The notes under the pieces are model-generated. The model had not been told where the DNA came from. It saw only the letters and a list, made by a program, of their open reading frames with translations, and did no database searches. A stretch of DNA of 11,591 nt from an uncultured Verrucomicrobiota bacterium (GTDB taxonomy: Bacteria; Verrucomicrobiota; Kiritimatiellia; RFP12; UBA1067): NCBI GenBank assembly GCA_945947925.1, contig CAMEZU010000037.1, forward strand, positions 1-11,591, given 5' to 3'. Shown here piece by piece: positions 1 through 6,918 of this stretch. Within the stretch, counting starts at the first letter, position 1. The number at the start of each line of letters is the position of its first letter. The translations under genes and the position numbers were made by a program.

Positions 1-106
1 CGACGCGTTGCATAGAACAGAAGCGCGTAGAGGTGTGAACAGTCGCCCGCCCGGCCAGGTAAGAGGTTAGCGAGTGTGTGGCTGACGCCCCGCACTCGCT
101 AACCTC
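1..106. other. Non-coding 3' flank of folC
   Basis: The window's left end holds the loop and distal arm of the palindrome and then GC-rich sequence. No ORF with convincing start, ribosome-binding site and length was found on either strand. An ATG on the minus strand at 13 would leave only four codons in the window, so a following gene can be neither supported nor excluded. Confidence 0.5.
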
Positions 107-110
107 TTAC
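59..110. repeat. Perfect 18-bp inverted repeat over the folC stop codon
   Basis: The arm GTAAGAGGTTAGCGAGTG at 59-76 is the exact reverse complement of 93-110, with a 16-nt spacer (77-92). After a small asymmetric internal loop (57-58 versus 111), GGCC at 53-56 can also pair with GGCC at 112-115. The folC stop (107-109) lies inside one arm. Located at the 3' end of the operon it could form the stem of a transcription terminator or an mRNA-stabilising hairpin. No U-tract follows on the minus strand, so a standard intrinsic terminator is not supported. It could also be one copy of a dispersed palindromic repeat. Confidence 0.8.
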
Positions 111-1414
111 AGGCCGCCGCGATTCAGGCTTTCGGAGGGATCGAAACGCGTCAGGGGCCAGGGATAGGCGCCGAGGGCGACGAGGGCCTCTCCCGCGAGA
201 AAGAGCGAGCCGCAGACGAGGACCGTGCGTCCGCTCGCGTCATCGGCCCGTCCGATGGCTGCCGCCAGGGAGGCGCAGGGTTCGGCGGGGATGCCGACGG
301 AAACCAGGCGGCCGGCGAGGTCTTCGGGGGACAGGGAGCGCGGATTGTTGGTCTTCACCGCGAGGGCGCGGGCGATGTGGGGTTTCAGGATGCGCAGCGT
401 CTCGGCAACGTCCTTGTCGCCGCAGAAGCCGCAGACGAGTGTCAGGTCGCGGAGTCCCTGCTCGGCCAGGGCGGACGCGAGAGCGCGTGCGGCGGGAGGG
501 TTGTGCGCGCCGTCGACCAGGAAGCGTCCGACCCGCTGGAAGCGCCCGGGCCAGACGACGTGGGCGAAGCCGGCGGCGAGGGACGCGGGAGAAGGTACGG
601 GGGACGGGGGACGGGGGACGGGGGAAGAGGAACGAGGGAGGCGGGAGGAAAGGACCTTGAGCGCGGCGAGGGCCGTGACGGCGTTTTCGCGGTTGAAGGT
701 GCCGGCGAGGGAGAAGTCCGCGGGAATCTCCGTCTCCGAAGCGAGGTCGGGGGCGTAGAAGAACGGCGCGCCGACTGCGTCCGCACGAGCCTTGACGACG
801 GCGACGACCGAATCGACGTTACGGCCGAGAACGACGGGAACGCCGGGCTTGATGATGCCGGCCTTTTCGTCCGCAATCTTCTCTACCGTATCGCCGAGCC
901 AGTCGCAATGGTCAAGGCCGATGCGGGTGATGACCGTCAGGATCGGTGCGCAGACGTTGGTCGCGTCGAGGCGTCCGCCAAGTCCCGTCTCGAGCACCAG
1001 GGCGTCGACGCGTTCCCGCGCGTAGAGCAGAAACGCGACGGCGGTCAGCGCCTCGAAGAAGGTGAGGTCGGCCGCTGGAGAGCTGGAGACCGCTGCCGAG
1101 ACCCGGGCGGAGCAATCCTCGAGGACGTTGTCGGAGACGGGGCGTCCGTCAAGGAAGAAGCGCTCGTTGAGCGCGACGAGATGGGGCGACGTGTAGCGTC
1201 CGACGCGAAGGCCCGTCTCCCGCAGGCAGGCGTCGAGCATGGCGCAGACGGCGCCCTTTCCGTTCGTGCCGGCGACATGGACGGCGGGGACGGACAGCTG
1301 GGGGTCTCCGAGCACGGCGCAGAGGGTGCGGATGGCGTCAAGTCCGGGCTTCATGCCGAAGCGACGGCGCGCGGCGAGTTCCGCGAGAAAGGACGGTTGT
1401 TCGGAATCGGTCAT
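107..1414 (-). CDS. folC: Bifunctional dihydrofolate synthase / folylpolyglutamate synthase
   Basis: Mur-ligase-family FolC, 435 residues, close to the usual length. It adds glutamate to dihydropteroate and tetrahydrofolates using ATP in the cytoplasm. Visible motifs in order are the P-loop GTNGKG (49-54), TSPHL (75-79), the LTFFEALTAVAF helix (117-128), ETGLGGRLDATN (142-153), a TRIGLDH segment (163-169), DEKAGIIKPG (182-191), WPGRFQ (288-293) and DGAHNP (301-306) opening the C-terminal domain. I chose the ATG at 1414 over an ATG 63 nt upstream because the upstream residues lie in ubiA-like coding sequence and family similarity begins near residue 8; a GGAAG lies 5 nt before it. It starts 2 nt after the preceding gene's stop, so it is the last gene of a translationally coupled operon. 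Oddities are a Pro/Ser-rich linker (about 259-277) encoded partly by a G5 repeat, and a stop codon inside a long palindrome. Identification is confident. Confidence 0.95.
   Translation of the reverse strand: MTDSEQPSFLAELAARRRFGMKPGLDAIRTLCAVLGDPQLSVPAVHVAGTNGKGAVCAMLDACLRETGLRVGRYTSPHLVALNERFFLDGRPVSDNVLEDCSARVSAAVSSSPAADLTFFEALTAVAFLLYARERVDALVLETGLGGRLDATNVCAPILTVITRIGLDHCDWLGDTVEKIADEKAGIIKPGVPVVLGRNVDSVVAVVKARADAVGAPFFYAPDLASETEIPADFSLAGTFNRENAVTALAALKVLSSRLPRSSSPVPRPPSPVPSPASLAAGFAHVVWPGRFQRVGRFLVDGAHNPPAARALASALAEQGLRDLTLVCGFCGDKDVAETLRILKPHIARALAVKTNNPRSLSPEDLAGRLVSVGIPAEPCASLAAAIGRADDASGRTVLVCGSLFLAGEALVALGAYPWPLTRFDPSESLNRGGL
597..624 (+). repeat. 4 x 7-bp tandem repeat (ACGGGGG) inside folC
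   Basis: Four perfect copies of ACGGGGG run head to tail, giving G5 runs at 599-603, 606-610, 613-617 and 620-624, each separated by AC. On the coding strand this makes Pro/Ser/Val/Arg codons for FolC residues about 264-273, in the linker before the WPGRFQ motif. Four G5 tracts with 2-nt loops fit a G-quadruplex pattern on the non-template strand. The 7-bp unit is not a multiple of three, so gain or loss of one copy would frameshift folC, while three copies would be in frame. Confidence 0.9.
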
Positions 1415-1416
1415 AT

Positions 1417-2331
1417 TCACTTCCAGAGCAGCAGCACGCCCGCCGCAACGGCGCCGTAAAGGGCCAGGACGGACCACAGCCAGCGGTCGGACAGGAGGAT
1501 CTTCTCCGGGCGGCCGACGTCAGCCTTCGAGTAGGTGAGGAAGAGGTAGCGGACGAGGCCCAGGGCGACGGGGATGGCCGTCCAGGCGAGGTGGGCGCCA
1601 CACCGGTAGCGGGCGAGCGTCTCGGGAACGAGCGTATAGGCGACGTAGACGGCGAGGGTCGTCATTGCGGACGCGGCGACGAGCATGTCGAGCGTCGGCA
1701 TCCGGTAGCCGGAGAGCGCGGCACGGGACTCCTCGCAGACGAGCTTCTCGTGCCGGCGCTTGCAGAGGGCGAGAAAGAGCGCCAGCGAGAAGGCGCAGGC
1801 GAACAGCCAGGGGGAGAAGCGGACGCCGAGAACGGTGGTGCCGGCCATGGCGCGCAGGACGAAGCCGACGGCGATGACCACGACATCGACATAGGGCACG
1901 CGCTTGAGTCCGCCCGAATAGCCGAGCTGCATGGTGCTGTAGGCGAAGACGACGGCGATCATCGGCCAGCGGTCGACGTGGCGAAGGAACATGATCAGCG
2001 AGGGGACGAGTCCGCCGAGAAAGCAGAGAACCGACGCCTGCAGGGCGACGGCGGGGGAGATGAGACCGGCGGCGACGGGCCGGTTCCGCTTGACGGGATG
2101 GAGGCGGTCCGCCTCGCGGTCGCGGACGTCGTTGAAGAGATAGAAGGCGGACGAGACGAGGCAGAAGCTGCCGAACATGCCAAGCATCAGCAGGGCCGGG
2201 CGCCAGCCGCGGGCGAGGGCGGACTGCGTCGGGTCGCTCACGGCGAAGAACCAGGCCACGGGAATCAGGAGGTTCTTCGTCCACTGGTTGACGCGCAGGG
2301 CGCGCAGCCAGGCTCCGGGCGACGCCGTCAT
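1417..2331 (-). CDS. UbiA-family decaprenyl-phosphate phosphoribosyltransferase-like membrane protein
   Basis: 304-residue integral membrane prenyltransferase-fold protein with about eight to nine hydrophobic helices. Motifs match decaprenyl-phosphate phosphoribosyltransferases (DPPR synthase type) better than quinone or haem UbiA enzymes: NDVRDREAD (67-75) followed by HPVKRNRP (78-85), YSGGLKRVPYVDV (138-150), FVLRAMAG (157-164), KRRHEKL (191-197) and GRPEKILLSDRWL (273-285). The expected reaction transfers 5-phosphoribose from PRPP to a polyprenyl phosphate at the inner face of the membrane, giving a lipid-linked pentose phosphate. The start at 2331 is fixed by an ATGA overlap with the preceding gene's TGA and by GGAG 5 nt upstream; longer in-frame extensions run into the W-P-F gene. 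folC follows after 2 nt. Phosphatase, oxidase and reductase partners of the arabinose route are not in the window. The exact polyprenyl chain and final sugar are inferred only. Confidence 0.85.
   Translation of the reverse strand: MTASPGAWLRALRVNQWTKNLLIPVAWFFAVSDPTQSALARGWRPALLMLGMFGSFCLVSSAFYLFNDVRDREADRLHPVKRNRPVAAGLISPAVALQASVLCFLGGLVPSLIMFLRHVDRWPMIAVVFAYSTMQLGYSGGLKRVPYVDVVVIAVGFVLRAMAGTTVLGVRFSPWLFACAFSLALFLALCKRRHEKLVCEESRAALSGYRMPTLDMLVAASAMTTLAVYVAYTLVPETLARYRCGAHLAWTAIPVALGLVRYLFLTYSKADVGRPEKILLSDRWLWSVLALYGAVAAGVLLLWK
2328..2331 (-). other. ATGA stop/start overlap: W-P-F gene to UbiA gene
   Basis: The TGA of the W-P-F repeat gene (2328-2330) shares bases with the ATG of the UbiA gene (2329-2331), the classic 4-nt overlap for re-initiation. 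Together with GGAG at 2337-2340 it decides the start of the UbiA gene. Confidence 0.85.
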
Positions 2332-3473
2332 TCCTTCTCCGTCCTCCAGCGGATGATTCCCCAGAGGAGCGAGTGATCCGTATGGTCGGCATACGAGGCG
2401 TTCTCGTAGAGGGTCCAGAACTTGGCCCAGTTGCGGTCGACGGCCGGCACCCAGCGGATCGGGAAGAGCGCGAGAACGCTGGTGCGGGTGACGTCCTTCT
2501 CCGTCTCCGACTCCCAGAACGGCCAGATGCGCGTGTAGTCGCGTCCCGACGCGTAGAACGGGAAGACGCGGACCTCGTCGTCGTAGAGCTCGACGAGCTT
2601 CCAGCCGAAGCGGGTCACGTGCGAGGACTCCGTCTCCCGGCACCTGCCCTTCGTGCGGCTCGCGAGGTACTCGTAACGGACGTCGCTCTCGTAGAACGGC
2701 CAGAGGGAGAAGCGTACGCGGACGGGCGTCGACTCGTATTCGAAGAACGGCCAGGGGAAGCGGACGCGGAGGGACTCGGGCCCGGAGTGCACGAGTTCGC
2801 CGGCCGCCGGAAGACGCTTGCCCCAGGTCGCGGCGACGGAGAAGAACGGCGGCAGAAAGGAATCCTGCTCCTCGTAACGGCGGCGGACCCGGCTGTAAAA
2901 CGGAAGGACCGACCACGAGTACCCTTCGCCGGCCGTGTCACGGTCGTCGCGATAGGACGCCCAGGTGACGAGCGGCCAAAGCGCGTAACGGTGGTCGGAC
3001 TCGCGCTGGTAGTTGACGCCGTAGAACGGCCAGAAGCTCCAGGCGCCGTCCGAACGCCAGCTCACGAAGGGAAAGAAAACGGAGTTTGTCTCCAGCCAGT
3101 CGCGTCCGCGCGGCATGCGGTAACGGTGCCAGGCGGGCCAGAGGGCGAAGTCGAGGTCATACATCATCCCGATGTGGGGATGATGTCCGTAAAACGGGAA
3201 GAAGCCCCAGTAGTCGCCCTCCTGGGGGTCGTGTCCGTTGAACCAGAACGGCACGACGGAGAACTGATGTCCGCCATCGGTGTCGGGATAGTCCTGGCTG
3301 TTGACGAGGTAGCAGAAGCGCCACCAGTCGCGGTGTTTCGTGAAGATTGGCCAGAGGACGTCCGTCTCGCCGTTCTCCTGCGAAACGAACGGCCGCAGCG
3401 CCCAGTAGTCGTCCCGCTGCTCGTAGAACGGTCCGACCTGAAAGGCCGCTGCGGCTAGGAGGCTTGCGATCAT
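2328..3473 (-). CDS. Hypothetical protein with about 16 W/F-P-F-aromatic repeats
   Basis: 381 residues of no family I can name. Its striking feature is a recurring short motif, hydrophobic-(W/F/L)-P-(F/L/I)-aromatic, with prolines at 15, 28, 42, 75, 93, 113, 135, 149, 167, 191, 209, 242, 259, 305, 318 and 338. The cleanest copies are FFPFYG, FWPFYG, LWPFYE, VFPFYA and IWPFWE. Spacing is about 13-46, most often 13-24 residues, with charged or polar stretches rich in D, R, E and Y between. This suggests repeated beta-strands or hairpins and an exported or envelope location, which is inference. The N-terminus is a short hydrophobic run (SLLAAAAF) with no basic n-region. An in-frame upstream stretch, L-R-L-L-I-V-L-T, would complete a signal peptide but has no ATG, GTG or TTG, so the true start is uncertain. 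It lies 11 nt after the GT-C/TPR gene and overlaps the UbiA gene by 4 nt (ATGA), implying coupled expression. Confidence 0.8.
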   Translation of the reverse strand: MIASLLAAAAFQVGPFYEQRDDYWALRPFVSQENGETDVLWPIFTKHRDWWRFCYLVNSQDYPDTDGGHQFSVVPFWFNGHDPQEGDYWGFFPFYGHHPHIGMMYDLDFALWPAWHRYRMPRGRDWLETNSVFFPFVSWRSDGAWSFWPFYGVNYQRESDHRYALWPLVTWASYRDDRDTAGEGYSWSVLPFYSRVRRRYEEQDSFLPPFFSVAATWGKRLPAAGELVHSGPESLRVRFPWPFFEYESTPVRVRFSLWPFYESDVRYEYLASRTKGRCRETESSHVTRFGWKLVELYDDEVRVFPFYASGRDYTRIWPFWESETEKDVTRTSVLALFPIRWVPAVDRNWAKFWTLYENASYADHTDHSLLWGIIRWRTEKE

Positions 3474-3484
3474 CGTCAGGACGA

Positions 3485-6400
3485 TCAGTAGCCGAAGACC
3501 TCTTCCTGGGCCTCTTCGTACAGCTTGCGAACGGGCGAGTCGGCAGGCGCCTTGTCAATCGCACCCTTGATGCGGGCGAGACAGTCGGAGGCTTCCTCGG
3601 ACTTGCCGAGCTTGGCGAGGACGCGCGCGTAGGAGATCACGAAGCGGACGTCGGGATGCGCCGCCGCGGCAAGCGGCTTGAGGAGCGTCTCGGCCTCAAG
3701 CAGGAACTCGCGCTGCTTCGTGCTGTCGTACCGTGCGACGAGCACGAGGGCGAGCGTGTCGCGGGCCTCGGGCAGGCGGGAGGCCTTCACGCATTCGCGG
3801 GCGATTCGGTCGGCCGTGTCGAGATCTCCCCTGAGGCGCAGGAGCTCCGCGTAGTCATTCATCACGACGGGATTGGTCGAGGCGTGCTCGTAGGCCTTCT
3901 TGAGATGGGGCTCGGCCTTCGCCAGGTCGCCGCGCTTCATGTAGGTCGCGCCGAGGAAGTAGTTCGCCTGGGGGGCGTTCGGGTCTTCGTGCAGGACGGC
4001 CTCGGCGCGCGTCATCGCGTCATCGTCAAGCTCGAGCATCATGTCGAGCGCCAGGATCTGGTCGCAAGTCGCGGCATCGGCCGGATTGCGGTCGGAGAGG
4101 CGGACCAGGTCCTCGCGAGCGGAGGTCAGCAGGTCCTTCCGCGTCTCGAGGTCAGTCGCCCGCCAGCTCTTGTGAATCTTCACGCTCGCAAGGACCTTCT
4201 GGGCCGTGGGATCCTTGGGATCGAGGCGGGCGATCGTCGGCAGAATCTGGTTGTCCAGCTCGTCCGCCAGCGCCGCACGGCGCTCGTCGCGGGTATCGGG
4301 GTCGTCGTCAAGCTCGACCGCCTCGAGCTGACGCATGACGACAATCGCCTTCCAGTTCCAGACCCGGACGTCCGACGGCGCCATCTCCTGGGCAGCCAGG
4401 ACGACGGTGCGGGCCTTGCCGAGGTCGCCGCGCGAGAGGTTGTATTCGAGCTGGATCGAGTAATAGCCGAGGCCGGGCTCGAGACGCTTGCGGGCCACCA
4501 TGCTTTCGAGCGTCTCCATGTAGCTCGTCGCCGTGGAGGAATCGCCGTTCCGCAGGGCGAGACGCACGAGCGTGATCAGCACCTCGGGATTCGTCTCGAT
4601 GCGCTGGGGATTCGACTCGAACTCGCGCTTGCTCTGCTCGTAGATTTCCCGCGACATCGCCTTGCGCGAACCACGCTCCTGCGAATAGAACGGCGCCAGC
4701 AGCTCGAGCTCGATCTTGCGGCGGGCGTCGAAGGCAACCAGTTCGCTCGCGCGGGCGATCGCGTCGAGGCCCGTCTCGCGGCGGCCGTTCTTGACCATCG
4801 CGAGGCCCTGCTTGATCAGGACCGCCGGATTCATGATGTAGCCGTAGACGAGCGGGAGACGGTCGAAGATGTAGCGGCGGTGTTCGTCGCCCTTGATCGC
4901 GTCAAGCGCGGACTGGAGTTCCTTGCTGCGGTCGTCCGCCGCCTCGTTGGTGTGCTGGACGCTGTTGACGAGGTCCAGCGCGTTGTACAGGGCGCAGATG
5001 TTGCCCGCGTCGATCTCCTTCAGGACGAAGTCGTAGATCGCGAAGGCACGGTCGAAGTGCGCCGAGGCGCCCTCAAGGTTGCCGACGCTCTGCGCTAGGC
5101 GGGCCTTTCCGTCCTCGCGGCAGGCCCAGTTGCAGGCCACGAAGCCGACGTGGCGGCGAAGGTTGAGCCGCATGAGGTCGATGTAGTCGGTGCTCTTCAT
5201 CAGCGTGTAGCTGTCCCAGCCCTCGTCGGCGGGAAGCGCCTTCACGAACTCGCGGACCGCGTCGAAGTCGAAGGCCCGGGGCTGTCCCTTCCCGTCCGAG
5301 ACGAACCGCTCGTCGCCGCCGAAGAAGAGAAGCTCGGGAACAGCCGAACGGCGGCGGCTGCCTTCGAGCGGCGGCGCGTATTTCCACAGGTCAGGAGCGC
5401 CGAAGACGGCCACCTTGTCGGCCACGGCCGGATCGGCGCCGAACCAGTCCCCGAGGAAGGCGAGGATGCCGAGCTTGCGCAGCCGGCCGACATAGGGGGC
5501 GAGGCCCTTCTTCTCCGCAAGGACCGCAAGCCGTTCGACGTAGGCCCTGTCGTCGTCCTTCTGCAGGCAGATCAGGTTGAGCTCCCGGCCGGCGCGCTTC
5601 GCCGCGAGACGGAGATGGCTGTCCAGCGTGCCGTCGGTGACGAACCAGGTGCGCTCGCCGAGGTCGGACACGATGCGGTCGGCGAGCAGGTCGGCGAAGC
5701 GGCCCTTGCCGGAGTCGAATCCGAAGAAGAAGTCAAAGGTCGTCGTCAGCGCGAGAACGAGGGCCAGAAAACCGCCTGCGGTCTGCCCGACGACCTTGAA
5801 CCGACGTGCGTCCGCAGACGTGCCGAGGGACTCGTTCGCCACCTTCGTCACGCGCGTCAGGCTCCACCAGTAGGCCATCAGGTAACCGGCGGTCAGCGCG
5901 GCCAGGGCGCAGGTCAGGACCGGCGAATAGTCGACCGGGGCCATGACGGAGGAAACGGACAGCTGGGTGGACAGCGCGAGGACCGACAGGAGCGTCATGA
6001 GCGCATGGTAGGCGACCTGCATCCAGCCGCGGTCGCCGCCGAAGGCGCTTCGGCTCGAGAACAGCGCGACGACGAACGGGACGACGGCGAAGAGCGGCAG
6101 GCAGAACAAGCCGTCCGCCTGGACGGCGCCGCGAAAGACGGACTTCTGCCCCTCGAAATACGCCGCGAACCCGCCGTGCGACACCGGCACGGCGATCAGC
6201 GCGACAAGAAGGAATGTCAGCAGGAAGAGCGTCGCCGAGCCATAGCCCTTGCCGCCGCACCGACGGGAGGCGCGCCAGGCGGCCATCAGGTAGAGCGGCG
6301 CGAGGAAGAGGAAGAGAATCGTGTCGCCGACGCCGAGGCCAGACAGCACGCCGACCAGCACCGGAACGGTCCAGGCCGCCTTCCGGGGCAGCTTGGACGA

Positions 6401-6871
6401 GACGAACAGGAGCGCGAAGGAGAGCATCGCCCAGACCGTGTCGAAGACGGCGGGGTCGAGGTGGGTGGAGGCCAGGCGGACGGCCGGCGTGAAGGCGAAC
6501 ACCGCGGCTGACACGGCCGCGCCGAGACGGACGATGAAACGCGCGTCCTTCTCGACGTATTCGCCGATGACCCGGACGGACAGGAACGCGCGGGCCAGGT
6601 GATAGAGGACGAAGACGCCGACCGCGCCGCAGATCGGCGCCAGCAGCTGCGACCCCGCGGGGAAGAGCAGCCCGTTGACGCAGGCGAACAGCGGATACTT
6701 CGCCTCGGGCAGGGGCTCGAGACCCTGTAACGCGCTCAGCAGCTGGGCCGACTGCCCCGGGTAGGCGTAGTCGGCGAGGCCGCACAGGAAGACAATGAAA
6801 GCGAAGCCCGCCAGGACGGAGGACAGAATCCAATCGACGGCGCCGAGGCGCGGGTTCTGATTGTCGGTCAT
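3485..6871 (-). CDS. Large GT-C-like (DUF2723-like) multi-pass membrane protein with C-terminal TPRs
   Basis: 1128 residues. The first ~385 hold about ten hydrophobic segments (for example 13-33, 78-95, 113-133, 142-158, 212-231, 256-272, 288-304, 312-336, 362-380). After the first comes PGQSA (38-42), then EAKYPLF (56-62), which align by eye with the D-x-G-E and H-P-P-G-x-P-L regions of DUF2723/GT-C proteins; here the usual acidic residues are absent. From ~600 to the end the protein is helical and TPR-like, clearest at 804-830, 967-998 and 1001-1030 (for example NYFLGATYMKRGDLAKAEPHL). A role in transferring sugar from a polyprenyl phosphate, or in assembling such a machine, is inference. 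The ATG at 6871 was chosen over one at 7015 because it directly precedes the first membrane helix, has AAAGG 8 nt upstream, and lies about 30 nt below a promoter whereas 7015 lies above it. First gene of the left operon. Confidence 0.8.
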   Translation of the reverse strand: MTDNQNPRLGAVDWILSSVLAGFAFIVFLCGLADYAYPGQSAQLLSALQGLEPLPEAKYPLFACVNGLLFPAGSQLLAPICGAVGVFVLYHLARAFLSVRVIGEYVEKDARFIVRLGAAVSAAVFAFTPAVRLASTHLDPAVFDTVWAMLSFALLFVSSKLPRKAAWTVPVLVGVLSGLGVGDTILFLFLAPLYLMAAWRASRRCGGKGYGSATLFLLTFLLVALIAVPVSHGGFAAYFEGQKSVFRGAVQADGLFCLPLFAVVPFVVALFSSRSAFGGDRGWMQVAYHALMTLLSVLALSTQLSVSSVMAPVDYSPVLTCALAALTAGYLMAYWWSLTRVTKVANESLGTSADARRFKVVGQTAGGFLALVLALTTTFDFFFGFDSGKGRFADLLADRIVSDLGERTWFVTDGTLDSHLRLAAKRAGRELNLICLQKDDDRAYVERLAVLAEKKGLAPYVGRLRKLGILAFLGDWFGADPAVADKVAVFGAPDLWKYAPPLEGSRRRSAVPELLFFGGDERFVSDGKGQPRAFDFDAVREFVKALPADEGWDSYTLMKSTDYIDLMRLNLRRHVGFVACNWACREDGKARLAQSVGNLEGASAHFDRAFAIYDFVLKEIDAGNICALYNALDLVNSVQHTNEAADDRSKELQSALDAIKGDEHRRYIFDRLPLVYGYIMNPAVLIKQGLAMVKNGRRETGLDAIARASELVAFDARRKIELELLAPFYSQERGSRKAMSREIYEQSKREFESNPQRIETNPEVLITLVRLALRNGDSSTATSYMETLESMVARKRLEPGLGYYSIQLEYNLSRGDLGKARTVVLAAQEMAPSDVRVWNWKAIVVMRQLEAVELDDDPDTRDERRAALADELDNQILPTIARLDPKDPTAQKVLASVKIHKSWRATDLETRKDLLTSAREDLVRLSDRNPADAATCDQILALDMMLELDDDAMTRAEAVLHEDPNAPQANYFLGATYMKRGDLAKAEPHLKKAYEHASTNPVVMNDYAELLRLRGDLDTADRIARECVKASRLPEARDTLALVLVARYDSTKQREFLLEAETLLKPLAAAAHPDVRFVISYARVLAKLGKSEEASDCLARIKGAIDKAPADSPVRKLYEEAQEEVFGY

Positions 6872-6879
6872 CTGATTTG

Positions 6880-6895
6880 CCTTTCTTTGGAAAGA
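6880..6895 (-). promoter_or_regulatory. Small hairpin over the ribosome-binding site of the GT-C/TPR gene
   Basis: In the predicted leader CTTTC (6894-6890) can pair with GAAAG (6885-6881) across a 4-nt loop, extended by one U-G pair. The 3' arm contains the AAAGG that serves as Shine-Dalgarno. The stem is short and AU-rich, so any effect on translation would be weak; it may be chance. Confidence 0.3.
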
Positions 6896-6907
6896 TTCTT
6901 GCCTACT

Positions 6908-6918
6908 ATTATAGCATA
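6908..6918 (-). promoter_or_regulatory. Extended -10 promoter for the GT-C/TPR operon
   Basis: On the minus strand TATGCTATAATA spans 6918-6907, containing a consensus TATAAT at 6913-6908 preceded by TGC, an extended -10. No recognisable TTGACA lies 16-18 bp upstream, as tolerated for extended -10 promoters. Transcription would start near 6901, leaving about a 30-nt leader before the ATG at 6871. The same bases encode the last codons and TAA of the preceding gene. The identical 12-mer precedes pyrB. Confidence 0.75.

Noticed and set aside
59..110. Palindrome as a standard rho-independent terminator
   Set aside because: No run of U follows the stem on either strand, so it is listed only as an inverted repeat.
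597..624. G-rich array as a CRISPR or phage-type repeat
   Set aside because: The units are 7 bp with no spacers and lie inside a coding linker; it is a simple tandem repeat.
377..1459. 360-codon open frame on the plus strand
   Set aside because: It is antisense to folC; folC carries all the expected motifs and this frame shows none.
3347..5098. 583-codon open frame on the plus strand
   Set aside because: It lies antisense to the GT-C/TPR and W-P-F genes, has an Arg/Val/Glu/Gly-rich shadow composition and no recognisable domain. It is expected from GC-rich codon bias on the other strand.
5150..6511. 453-codon open frame on the plus strand
   Set aside because: It is antisense to the membrane part of the GT-C/TPR gene and is a highly charged, low-complexity translation, a mirror of hydrophobic codons.
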